64,000 nt of DNA from Ruminococcaceae bacterium AB4001 (GTDB lineage: Bacteria; Bacillota; Clostridia; Saccharofermentanales; Saccharofermentanaceae): assembly GCA_000621765.1 (NCBI GenBank), contig JHXJ01000001.1, positions 248,001 through 312,000 of the forward strand, given 5' to 3'. Shown here piece by piece: positions 1 to 7,258 of this stretch. Both the position numbers and the translations under genes were made by a program. The notes under the pieces were generated by a model that saw only the letters and a list, made by a program, of their open reading frames with translations, searched no databases and had not been told where the DNA came from. How positions within the stretch are numbered: the first letter of the stretch is position 1; every line of letters begins with the position of its first letter.

Positions 1-21
1 TTAAGTAAGTAGATGCGGATG
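1..21 (+). repeat. 21-bp upstream repeat, copy 1
   Basis: This stretch is identical to 1572-1592. It ends one base before the Shine-Dalgarno site of the sigma-factor gene. The second copy lies upstream of the LRR lipoprotein gene. Exact identity over 21 bp at two neighbouring gene starts suggests a shared promoter or operator, perhaps an autoregulated ECF promoter. That role is inference, and sequence left of copy 1 is outside the window. Confidence 0.7.
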
Positions 22-38
22 GAAAGGAGGCAAAAAAG

Positions 39-1445
39 GTGACCGAAAAGGAACTCGAGCAGATCTATAACGAGGCGTACAAGCCGGTCTACTGGACAGC
101 GATGGCGCTCCTCAAGAATGAGGCGGACGCGGAAGACGTTGTACAGGACACGTTCATAGCTTTTATGGAATCGTATCCGGACATGACGGATACGTTGAAG
201 GCCGTGCCACTCCTCAAGAAGATCGCTGCCAACAAGTGTCTTAATCGCATTAAGCTCGCGAGAACAGACAATGAGGACGACGAGTTCTTTGACAGTGTAG
301 AGGCAGTGCCGGAAGACTTCCTCCCGGACACTATCGTCGAATCAGAAGCGATGCGTAAGATCGTCATGGATATCATCGAAAAGGCTTTGTCCGATGATAT
401 CAGAAGAACGCTGATCCTGTTCTACTTTGACGAGATGAGCACGAAAGAGATCGCCGAGGCACTGAAGATCCCGCAGGGGTCTGTTCTGCGCCGCCTGAAT
501 TTTGCCAGAAACAAGATCAAGAAGGAGGTCGAGAAATATGAAAAAGAAAACAATACGAAGTTGTTTGCGATGGCAATTCCATTCTTAAGCAAACTCTTTA
601 TAAAAGAAGCCGAGCAGGTGGCATTTAAGCCCATGCCTGCAAAGCTGGTCAGCCTGTCCGCATCTGTTAAGGCTTCAGGAGCCGGAACTAAAGTTGCTGC
701 ATCTGCGGCAAAGAAAGGAACAGGGATGATTAATAAATTTGTAGTTGGAGGTGTAGCATCAGCAGTTGCTGTAGGCGCTACAGTTGGAGTTGTTCTCACG
801 GTGATCAATAAGCCGGAATCAAAGCCGGAGCCGGTCGAAACAACAGTTATAGAGACAGAGAAAGAATCCGGATCAGGAACAGAAGCAACACAGAGTACAA
901 AGGCGCCGTCTGACAGCGCAGCAGCAACCACGGAAGCTGATGATGCTAACGAGTCGAAATACTACCTTATTAACGATTTGTCGCCTGAGGAGATCGTTGA
1001 CATTTATGTATATAACCACGATTGTGTGCACTCAGTCACGCCTGACAATAAGGAGGCTTTCGAGCAGTATATCCAGGTCGAGCCGTACGACTATCATTAT
1101 ACTAACGGCAACAGTATTGCGATCAGATACAGCATGAACTCTGATGGAGGAGTAGACCATATCATAGAAATGTTCGCCACTGCAAGCAAATCAAAAAACA
1201 ACTATACGTTTGCCATGGAGTTCGCGGTCTATGACCGTGAGAGGGCGCAGGCAATAATGGATGCTTACAGAGATCACTACGCTGTGGACGGAGCGACCGT
1301 TGATTATTGGGATAACAAAGGACAGTATGAAGACGGATACATGGTCACTGTCGACAAGCACGAGAAATACGTAGTCGGAATTCAGACCCGCGAATATAAC
1401 GGCGTAACATATTATTACATCCGTTTCTCAGAGATCCTGATCTAA
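39..1445 (+). CDS. RNA polymerase sigma factor (ECF type) fused to a membrane-spanning C-terminal domain
   Basis: Residues about 5-90 read as sigma-70 region 2 (acidic EDVVQDTF motif) and about 105-165 as region 4 (helix-turn-helix with STKEIAEALKIPQGSV). After a linker there is one hydrophobic segment at about 233-256, then a Glu/Thr/Ser-rich stretch and a roughly 150-residue domain I do not recognise. The protein should direct polymerase to specific promoters, and the tail would lie outside the membrane, so it may act as a built-in sensor or anti-sigma. At 468 aa it is far longer than a normal ECF factor (about 160-200 aa). The GTG start is chosen for the strong AGGAGG eight bases upstream. 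The next gene downstream shares an upstream repeat with it. Confidence 0.85.
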   Translation: MTEKELEQIYNEAYKPVYWTAMALLKNEADAEDVVQDTFIAFMESYPDMTDTLKAVPLLKKIAANKCLNRIKLARTDNEDDEFFDSVEAVPEDFLPDTIVESEAMRKIVMDIIEKALSDDIRRTLILFYFDEMSTKEIAEALKIPQGSVLRRLNFARNKIKKEVEKYEKENNTKLFAMAIPFLSKLFIKEAEQVAFKPMPAKLVSLSASVKASGAGTKVAASAAKKGTGMINKFVVGGVASAVAVGATVGVVLTVINKPESKPEPVETTVIETEKESGSGTEATQSTKAPSDSAAATTEADDANESKYYLINDLSPEEIVDIYVYNHDCVHSVTPDNKEAFEQYIQVEPYDYHYTNGNSIAIRYSMNSDGGVDHIIEMFATASKSKNNYTFAMEFAVYDRERAQAIMDAYRDHYAVDGATVDYWDNKGQYEDGYMVTVDKHEKYVVGIQTREYNGVTYYYIRFSEILI

Positions 1446-1461
1446 AAGATTAATCGAAAAC

Positions 1462-1488
1462 AGGCTGTCCTTCGGGGTAGCCTTTTTT
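1462..1488 (+). terminator. Intrinsic terminator after sigma gene
   Basis: A 9-bp arm at 1462-1470, a TTCG tetraloop and the complementary arm at 1475-1483 are followed by six T residues. It lies 17 bases after the sigma-factor stop codon. Confidence 0.85.
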
Positions 1489-1571
1489 CTTTGAACTGCT
1501 TTTTTCAAGTGGTAATTTATTCCCCGGAAAATTTTTTCTCTGACCACCGAATAATTCGCATCGCTCAGTTG

Positions 1572-1592
1572 TTAAGTAAGTAGATGCGGATG
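1572..1592 (+). repeat. 21-bp upstream repeat, copy 2
   Basis: Exact copy of 1-21, here 44 bases before the ATG of the LRR lipoprotein. The rest of 1489-1571 shows no ORF. Candidate common regulatory element for both genes. Confidence 0.7.
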
Positions 1593-1636
1593 AAACGCAT
1601 CGCTGGCAATATATTAAAACGAAGGAGCATAGGGAA

Positions 1637-2488
1637 ATGAAGAAGTTAATTTGTGTTGTACTTGCAGGTGCTGTAATCATGGGCGCATGCGCATGCAATA
1701 AGAAGGACTCACGCAGGGATTCCGGAAGAGATTCAGGAGGGGATTCTGGAAGGGATTCTGCCGTTGTGCAGGACAAGGACGATGACGGCAGTGATATTGA
1801 GAATTTCAAGCTGGAAAACAGGGGTACGGTGATCGTCGGACTGTCGGATATCGGCAAAACGAAAGAGACCATTACCCTTCCTGCAGGCTATGAGATCTCA
1901 GGTGATCTCCGTGGCGGAGTCGTAAAGCACGTTTATTTCGAGAGCGATGACGACATCGAGCTCTGGGCTTTTTTATGCGAAAACGAAACATTGGAAACAG
2001 TTGAGCTGCCGGCGAACATGACCAAGATGTGCTACATCTCATGCTGCCCGGCGCTTAAGGAGATCACGATCCCGAAGGGTGTCACAAGGATCCCGACAAC
2101 ATGCTTTTCACTCGATTATTCGCTTGAGACAGTCACCATTTTAGGCGACGTTACGGAGATCGAGACTCTGGCGTTCAGGGATTGCAAGTCATTAAGGTAT
2201 ATCAACCTTCCTGATTCAATCACAGAGGTAGGCCGTAAAGCTTTTTACGGATGCAAGACTCTGGAAGAGCTCACACTGCCTAAGAATCTGAAAGTCGTTG
2301 GGGATCTGGCTTTCGCTGATATCGGACTCAAGGTACTCACAGTTCCTGAGGAGATGGAATTGGAGAAGTGGGACACAGCTGCATTTATCCAGAAGGAATC
2401 CTATACCGTCAGAGTTAAGGAAGGCTCATGGGCAGACCAGAATTTCGAGAAACTGTTCGCAGGCCCTTCTGTTAAGGAGTATTACTGA
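1637..2488 (+). CDS. Secreted lipoprotein with BspA-type leucine-rich repeats
   Basis: The N-terminus is a lipoprotein signal (MKKLICVVLAGAVIMGACAC) with a lipobox cysteine near residue 18-20, so the mature protein should be anchored on the outer face of the membrane. A Ser/Arg/Asp/Gly-repeat linker follows, with four degenerate GRDSG-like units. From about residue 95 there are some six LRR_5/BspA repeats of about 23 aa with the usual pattern L-x-x-I-x-L-P. Such repeats generally bind proteins or surfaces. A GAAGGAG ribosome site precedes the ATG. It shares an upstream 21-bp repeat with the preceding membrane-tethered sigma factor, which suggests it is a target of that factor (inference). Confidence 0.85.
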   Translation: MKKLICVVLAGAVIMGACACNKKDSRRDSGRDSGGDSGRDSAVVQDKDDDGSDIENFKLENRGTVIVGLSDIGKTKETITLPAGYEISGDLRGGVVKHVYFESDDDIELWAFLCENETLETVELPANMTKMCYISCCPALKEITIPKGVTRIPTTCFSLDYSLETVTILGDVTEIETLAFRDCKSLRYINLPDSITEVGRKAFYGCKTLEELTLPKNLKVVGDLAFADIGLKVLTVPEEMELEKWDTAAFIQKESYTVRVKEGSWADQNFEKLFAGPSVKEYY

Positions 2489-2536
2489 TAAGTCCGCTTT
2501 TTCGAAAACCCGGAATTAAGCTGACGTGATTTTCGG

Positions 2537-2580
2537 AGGCTGTCCCAATAGTATCAAACACTATCAGGGACAGCCTTTTT
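2537..2580 (+). terminator. Intrinsic terminator after LRR lipoprotein gene
   Basis: A perfect 10-bp arm (2537-2546 with 2567-2576) encloses a second short stem (ATAGT/ACTAT), and five T residues follow. Confidence 0.9.
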
Positions 2581-2655
2581 GCATGTTCCAAGCATGGCAC
2601 GGAAAAAAATATTACAATAATTGTCAGATGCTAAATTGGAGACGAGGAGAACCCG

Positions 2656-3168
2656 ATGCAGGAACAGAATCCCGATTACAGGTGCTTTAGAAAGCTTGCA
2701 GGAACGTGGAAAAATGCAGAAGGCACATGTGAGATCGTGCTCACGGAAAACCAGGGCATTACCGTAAACTGCAGAGGAGCAGGCCTTTCCGGCAGTTATG
2801 GAGTTTACCAGGTCAGTCCTGCTGACTGGTTCAGAGAGCAGCTGCCTTCGCCCATGATGATGGGCATGATGGAGTCTGCGGTCTTTCACATCGGTGAAGA
2901 CATTATGATCCGTTTAAAAGAAAAGGCACTCAAAGACGGTGAGCAGATCCTCTTTAACATTGACGGTTTATGGCACGATCAGGAAGATAAGATCCACCTG
3001 AAGCTTGAGGATATCTCTGACGGCAAAAAGGCAGAACTGATCCTCTTCCGCGAAGATTCAGGAGACGCTCCTGTCTTAAAGGAAGGTGAAAGCCTCTGCC
3101 TGTGCGGACAGATATTTTCGGGGAGATTCTGCCCGAACTGCGGGAGCGCGAGACAGGATCAGAAATAA
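2656..3168 (+). CDS. Unknown protein with C-terminal zinc ribbon
   Basis: The 170-aa product has no signal peptide or membrane segment. Its last 30 residues carry a zinc-ribbon pattern (CLCGQ...CPNCGSA), i.e. four cysteines in two knuckles. The N-terminal 130 residues look like a beta-rich domain of lipocalin-like size, but I do not recognise a family. A GACGAGGAGA site lies just upstream of the ATG. It is transcribed alone after a strong terminator and converges with the HxlR regulator gene. Confidence 0.7.
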   Translation: MQEQNPDYRCFRKLAGTWKNAEGTCEIVLTENQGITVNCRGAGLSGSYGVYQVSPADWFREQLPSPMMMGMMESAVFHIGEDIMIRLKEKALKDGEQILFNIDGLWHDQEDKIHLKLEDISDGKKAELILFREDSGDAPVLKEGESLCLCGQIFSGRFCPNCGSARQDQK

Positions 3169-3183
3169 CAGCTATATTAAACG

Positions 3184-3516
3184 TCAGATATTCTCTTCTC
3201 CCCATTTCTTTAATTCCAGAAGGATGGGGATGATGCTTTTCGCTTTCTCGGTAAGCCTGTATTCGACTCGTACGGGCATCTCATCGTACTGCGTCCTTAA
3301 GACCATGCCGTCCGCTTCCATCTCCTTGAGCGACGTGGCAAGCATGGTGTTGGTGATGCCGAAGATCTCTCTTCTAAGCTCGCCGTACCGCACTACTTCC
3401 TTCTTATCGATCAGGCAGAGGATAAGGATCTTCCACTTGCCGCCGATAAGATCCAGGACGCGTTTCAGGCCGCATCCCTTGCCGGCTATATCTTCACAAA
3501 GCGGTTCTTTATTCAT
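3184..3516 (-). CDS. HxlR-family transcriptional regulator
   Basis: The 110-aa product matches the HxlR winged-helix family: CGLKRVLDLIGGKWKILIL near residue 15, then FGITNTMLATSLKEMEADGMV (recognition helix) and VRVEYRLTEKAKSI. Two cysteines (Cys7 and Cys15) sit before the winged helix; in YodB/HypR-type members an N-terminal cysteine there senses oxidants or electrophiles. It is divergent from thioredoxin, with palindromes in the shared intergenic region, so thioredoxin is a plausible target. Its start has an AGAGGAAA site, and an 18-bp tandem repeat occupies its 5' leader. Confidence 0.9.
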   Translation of the reverse strand: MNKEPLCEDIAGKGCGLKRVLDLIGGKWKILILCLIDKKEVVRYGELRREIFGITNTMLATSLKEMEADGMVLRTQYDEMPVRVEYRLTEKAKSIIPILLELKKWGEENI

Positions 3517-3533
3517 GGTTTCCTCTTTCTTAT

Positions 3534-3605
3534 GTTCTTACAGAATACCGGTTTCTTATGGATTACCTGTTTCTTACAGAGCACAGGTGTCTTACAGATC
3601 ACAGG
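3534..3605 (-). repeat. Four 18-bp tandem repeats in the hxlR-type gene leader
   Basis: The units are 3534-3551, 3552-3569, 3570-3587 and 3588-3605. All share TTCTTA-like cores and end in C-G-G/C-A-G-G type triplets. They lie between the HxlR start codon and the intergenic palindromes, so they fall in the leader or promoter of that gene. Confidence 0.75.
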
Positions 3606-3636
3606 TAAGGTTTTCCGTACCAGGTCAATATAATCT

Positions 3637-3678
3637 GCGTACTTGATACGGAAATTATACCAGATATACTTGAAGTAT
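3637..3678. promoter_or_regulatory. Candidate HxlR operator between hxlR-type gene and thioredoxin
   Basis: Positions 3666-3678 form a 13-bp palindrome (ATACTT-G-AAGTAT). A related element with GTA...TAC ends, GTACTTGATAC, lies about 25 bp to its left. HxlR proteins bind TACT/AGTA-type inverted repeats, so this is a reasonable autoregulatory and thioredoxin-controlling site. Its position 34 bp before the thioredoxin ATG is directly visible; the binding is inferred. Confidence 0.45.
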
Positions 3679-3711
3679 CAAGAACACATCCACGAAACAG
3701 GAGGTAACAAT

Positions 3712-4035
3712 ATGGAATACAGATTTAACGAGAACACCTTTGATGAAGAGGTTATGAGAAGCGACATACCGGTAATGATCGATTTCTTTGCTGACTGGTG
3801 CGGACCCTGCCGCATGATGTCACCCGTCGTTGAACAGTTCGCCAAAGACTATGAGAACAGGGTAAAGATCGGCAAAGTCAACGTCGATGAGCAGGCTTCA
3901 CTGGCCATGAGGTTCGGAATTCAGAGCATCCCGAGTTTCGTATTTATCAGGGACGGCAAAGTCGTAGAAAGAGTAACGGGAGCCATGCCAAAAGCAGTTC
4001 TTAACAACTACCTGGAAGAACTCGCTGCCGGATAA
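3712..4035 (+). CDS. trxA: Thioredoxin
   Basis: A full-length 107-residue thioredoxin. It has the redox motif WCGPC at residues 29-33 and the cis-proline loop SIPSF. It reduces protein disulfides in the cytoplasm, normally with electrons from thioredoxin reductase. The start at 3712 is preferred over an in-frame upstream start because GGAGGT lies seven bases before it and residues upstream do not belong to the fold. It is divergent from an HxlR regulator with N-terminal cysteines, so the pair may be a redox-responsive unit. Confidence 0.93.
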   Translation: MEYRFNENTFDEEVMRSDIPVMIDFFADWCGPCRMMSPVVEQFAKDYENRVKIGKVNVDEQASLAMRFGIQSIPSFVFIRDGKVVERVTGAMPKAVLNNYLEELAAG

Positions 4036-4100
4036 GATCAGGTTTTGAAGAGGGTGCCTTGGGACAAGTTCCTGCCTGAAGACTCTTTTCGTGCACATCA

Positions 4101-4242
4101 ATGCATCCCTTTAATCAGAAAAAATCCCTGTTGGGATGCATGATTTTAAAAATGCATCCCAATTTTTTTAAAACAACAGATCAGGATGCAAAAAAATTTA
4201 TATGCATCCCAACCGGCGAAAAACGCACCGTTAGGGATGCAT
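4101..4242. repeat. Three tandem hairpins built from one 9-bp inverted repeat
   Basis: ATGCATCCC at 4101, 4152 and 4202 is each paired with (GG)GATGCAT at 4133, 4184 (seven bases only) and 4234. Every loop is 23 nt, and the hairpin period is 50-51 bp. The array fills the space between the thioredoxin gene and the convergent zinc-ribbon gene. No T-run follows consistently, so it is not a simple terminator. Confidence 0.8.
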
Positions 4243-4276
4243 ATTCAGCTGCACTTGCAGCAACAAAGACCTTTTA

Positions 4277-4780
4277 TCAGAAGTTATCGTTATTACCGAA
4301 GCCGAAATTATCGAAGCCGAGATTGTCCTGCTCAGAGGGGGCAGAAGGATCTGAAAACGCAGAAGCATCAGACGGTTCTTCGGATCCCGCACCTTCTTCT
4401 TCTCCGCCGACGCTGAAGTGAGGCTGGAACTTGACCATTGTTCCGCAGTAAAGGCATGTTCCGATGAGGGGTGCGACGCCGTTGTCCAGGACGGGACGGC
4501 CGCACTTAGGGCAGGGCATGATGTCTTTTTCGGGCTGCTCGAAAGTCTTAGGTCTTGCGACTACCTCATCGATCTTGGCATTGATAAGAGACGGGTCGAC
4601 ACCCTGTTCAACCATGAGTTCCATCATGGCCTGAACCATGATTTTGAGCTTTAAGACTTCGCTCCTTATGTCATTGACGGTTCTGTTGGTCTCGTTGACC
4701 TTCTCCGCATTGCGGCTCTCGGAGGATACTCCTCTTATTTCTGAGTTGGTGTTCCTGTGTGAACTTGCGTACATCGGCAT
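4277..4780 (-). CDS. Zinc-ribbon protein with coiled-coil N-terminus
   Basis: About 167 aa. The first part is a predicted coiled coil (ETNRTVNDIRSEVLKLK) leading to a short helical piece. A zinc ribbon follows near residue 100 (CPKCGRP...GTCLYCG). The C-terminal tail is acidic and Ser/Pro/Asn-rich and looks disordered. The start at 4780 is preferred because AAAAGGGG lies upstream of it, while the ATG at 4801 has no ribosome site. No specific function is recognised. It converges with the thioredoxin gene across the hairpin array. Confidence 0.7.
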   Translation of the reverse strand: MPMYASSHRNTNSEIRGVSSESRNAEKVNETNRTVNDIRSEVLKLKIMVQAMMELMVEQGVDPSLINAKIDEVVARPKTFEQPEKDIMPCPKCGRPVLDNGVAPLIGTCLYCGTMVKFQPHFSVGGEEEGAGSEEPSDASAFSDPSAPSEQDNLGFDNFGFGNNDNF

Positions 4781-4974
4781 ATTTTTTTTCCCCTTTTCCA
4801 TAAAATGTTAAATTGATTTTACCATCCCGTGCCGATTTTTTCTCTCAATATTGTTGTCGTTTTGATGCTGAAATGACGACTATTTGAAAACCCGTGGACA
4901 TAACCTTTATATGGATACGAAAGAAAACGACGGGCGATCAGTGGAGGCCCGGCAGAGAAAAAGAGGATTTGGAT

Positions 4975-6042
4975 ATGGGTATTAAAGGATGGTATCTTGA
5001 AAACAACAGCAGTGAAGAAAGCAGCTATACTGACTTCACTTATACGGACTTCACTCAGATGAATGAGAGCAGGCCCGCGCCGGCAAGAACGGTAAGAAAG
5101 GTTAGAAAGCCTGCCATTAAGAAAGTGAAGGCACAAACCAAAAAGAAGAGTACCAAGGGCAAGGCAATTCGCAATATTGCAACGGCTTTATTACTTGTCT
5201 CAGTGTCAGTCTCAGGCACATGGTATTATCTGACCAATCTTAAGGACAGTGACGATCCGGTAAAGGACCTTTTCATCGAAGCAGGTCTGGGAGATTTTGC
5301 CGACAACGTCTTTTCGAACGAAGAGCCTGAGAAGAAGAGCGAATCCGAAAGGGAGAGCTCTGACAAGTCCTACAAGAAGAATACCGGCAGGAGTGCTGAC
5401 GGTGCATCAAAGGACGTATACGACATCGCGGAAAACATCTATCAGTCGCTCAAGTGCGACAACGATGTCGATACGGCAAGAGAGATCTTCAACTGGGTAC
5501 ATTCAAACGTTTACTATATGCCGCTGACAACTTCGCTGTCTTATGAGGAGGCTGCGATCAGGGGATTTACGAGAAAGAACGGTGACTGCTATGTTTATTT
5601 CGCGTGCTCGAAAATGCTCCTCGACTGCGCAGGCATCCCGAACCTGATGGTCGAAAGATATCCTGTTATCACCAACGGCCACTACTGGAATCTCGTACAG
5701 CTCGACGGCGAATGGTATCACTGCGATGCTACGGAGTTTAAGGATCACCCCGACATGTATTTCATGTGCACTGATGAAGAGATCGATGACGGACATCACG
5801 ATTTTGACAGCTCTCTTTATCCCGAGCGCGCAAGCTATGCTTCTTCTTACTGGTGGGGAGAGCCGGCAGGACAGCCCGGAATGGGATACGGTCCCAACTC
5901 TCCTTACGTCGACGGTGATTATGATGCGGATGAAGCATGGTACTACGATGATGACGAAGACGATTACTATGCAGATTACGCTGATTACGAAGGATATTTT
6001 GAGGACGATGGCGACGTCGAAGCATATACAGACTGGGAATAA
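4975..6042 (+). CDS. Membrane-anchored transglutaminase-like protein
   Basis: About 355 aa. Residues near 65-85 form one transmembrane segment after a Lys/Arg-rich stretch, so the rest is probably extracellular. A transglutaminase-like core at about 150-270 has the catalytic cysteine in NGDCYVYFACSK, the histidine in GHYWNLV and the aspartate in YHCDATEF. Proteins of this type act as cysteine proteases or cross-linkers in cell-envelope contexts. The tail is extremely acidic and Tyr-rich (DDDEDDYYADYADYEGYF). An AAGAGGA site ten bases upstream selects the 4975 ATG over an in-frame ATG at 4894. Confidence 0.8.
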   Translation: MGIKGWYLENNSSEESSYTDFTYTDFTQMNESRPAPARTVRKVRKPAIKKVKAQTKKKSTKGKAIRNIATALLLVSVSVSGTWYYLTNLKDSDDPVKDLFIEAGLGDFADNVFSNEEPEKKSESERESSDKSYKKNTGRSADGASKDVYDIAENIYQSLKCDNDVDTAREIFNWVHSNVYYMPLTTSLSYEEAAIRGFTRKNGDCYVYFACSKMLLDCAGIPNLMVERYPVITNGHYWNLVQLDGEWYHCDATEFKDHPDMYFMCTDEEIDDGHHDFDSSLYPERASYASSYWWGEPAGQPGMGYGPNSPYVDGDYDADEAWYYDDDEDDYYADYADYEGYFEDDGDVEAYTDWE

Positions 6043-6060
6043 TGCAGGTTAAGCACCCCC

Positions 6061-6095
6061 TGAGGTATTACTTTGACTATCAAAGTAATACCTCA
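6061..6095. terminator. Perfect 16-bp stem, 3-nt loop hairpin
   Basis: Arms 6061-6076 and 6080-6095 pair at every position around a CTA loop. It lies 18 bases after the transglutaminase-like gene. No poly-T run follows, so termination is plausible but not certain; it could also be an mRNA-stabilising hairpin. Confidence 0.65.
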
Positions 6096-6226
6096 CATTT
6101 GCCTCAATCTGAGATATATTAGTGTCTCCTGACGGTCTAATATGGCCTTAACAGAAGGTGCATTCTACCAGAACTGCATCTTCGGGCTTTGGAAACAACA
6201 GTTCAAAGTTCATAAGGAGACATAAA

Positions 6227-7030
6227 ATGTTTTACAAGATATATAACAACAATTCAAAGGAGTGGGTCCTGCTTATCCATGGTCTGGGCGGAAGCATAAA
6301 CACATGGAAGTACCAGATTGAAGACCTTAAGCAGTTTAACGTGCTCGCAGTCGACCTTGAAGGTCACGGCGGTTCAAATATCGAGAAGGGCGGACACCTC
6401 TTATCGAGATCAGCTTCTGAGATCAATAAGATCCTGGAGATCGAGCAGATCGATAAGGTGCACATCATCTCCCTTTCACTGGGAACTCTTGTTGCCAGCG
6501 AGTTTGTATATCAGTTCCCGGAAAAGGTAAGTTCGATCGTCCTCGCGGGATTCGTCCTTAACATGAACTTCGGCTACAAGTCACTTTTGGCTTTACTGGA
6601 AGGCATTAAGTACGTCATTCCTAAGAGAGTATTCTATCCCGTTTTCGCGAACATCATGATGCCCTGCAAGAACCATAAGAAGTCCAGGGACATCTTCATC
6701 AGGGAATCTTTCAAGATGACGTCTGCTGCTTTCAGAAAGTGGCTTTCCGTGCTGTTCAAGGCACAGTTCAAGCTCAAGGAATACATCCGCACGATCCTGG
6801 AATATAACATTCCGGTATTCCTCATCTCAGGCAAGCAGGATTACATGTTCGTCAACAGCGTCAGAAGAACGCAGAAGAAGCTCGGCGCATCATCACTGTA
6901 CTTCATCGAGAAGTGCGGCCATGTCTGCAGCATCGAAAAGCATGAGGTATTCAACTACCTGGTATTGAATTTCTTAAGCGGTCTGAACAACCCTGCGATC
7001 ACGGCTGTTTCGAAGAAAAAGGCATTCTGA
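6227..7030 (+). CDS. Alpha/beta-hydrolase
   Basis: A 267-aa alpha/beta-hydrolase. The HGLGG oxyanion motif is near residue 18, and the nucleophile elbow is SLSLG near residue 88 (serine nucleophile). The acid lies in the SGKQDYM region and the catalytic histidine in CGHVCSIEKH near the end. It hydrolyses an ester, amide or similar bond; the substrate cannot be read. The ATG at 6227 is preferred because AAGGAGA lies six bases upstream. It appears monocistronic. Confidence 0.85.
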   Translation: MFYKIYNNNSKEWVLLIHGLGGSINTWKYQIEDLKQFNVLAVDLEGHGGSNIEKGGHLLSRSASEINKILEIEQIDKVHIISLSLGTLVASEFVYQFPEKVSSIVLAGFVLNMNFGYKSLLALLEGIKYVIPKRVFYPVFANIMMPCKNHKKSRDIFIRESFKMTSAAFRKWLSVLFKAQFKLKEYIRTILEYNIPVFLISGKQDYMFVNSVRRTQKKLGASSLYFIEKCGHVCSIEKHEVFNYLVLNFLSGLNNPAITAVSKKKAF

Positions 7031-7123
7031 CGGGAAGCTTAAGCGGGTATAAAAACCGCAGAAGCAGGGTCTACCATACCTGTTTCCTTTTCAAACAATT
7101 AAAAAAACGTTTACTCCTGACAG

Positions 7124-7152
7124 CCGACATTTGGCGTGCCGTGTATTATAAT
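7124..7152 (+). promoter_or_regulatory. Putative sigma-A promoter for the GGDEF/EAL gene
   Basis: TATAAT at 7147-7152 is preceded at 17 bp by CCGACA (7124-7129), a 4/6 match to TTGACA. The leader of about 100 nt to the ATG includes an AGCGT/ACGCT mini-hairpin. I looked for a c-di-GMP riboswitch core here and did not see one. Confidence 0.45.
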
Positions 7153-7258
7153 ATTAAAACGCGGTAAAAGATTTCTGACTTTTCAGAAACTGACTTTGGA
7201 TCCGGCGCGTGAGCGTAAATACGCTTGTTAACGGACCTCAGTTCCGGAGGAAGCTACT

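Noticed and set aside
4101-4421. 106-aa plus-strand ORF over the tandem hairpins
   Set aside because: It runs through the inverted-repeat array and antisense to the zinc-ribbon gene, has no ribosome site and low-complexity composition.
7153-7258. c-di-GMP riboswitch upstream of the GGDEF/EAL gene
   Set aside because: No conserved GEMM core could be recognised; only a small local hairpin is present.
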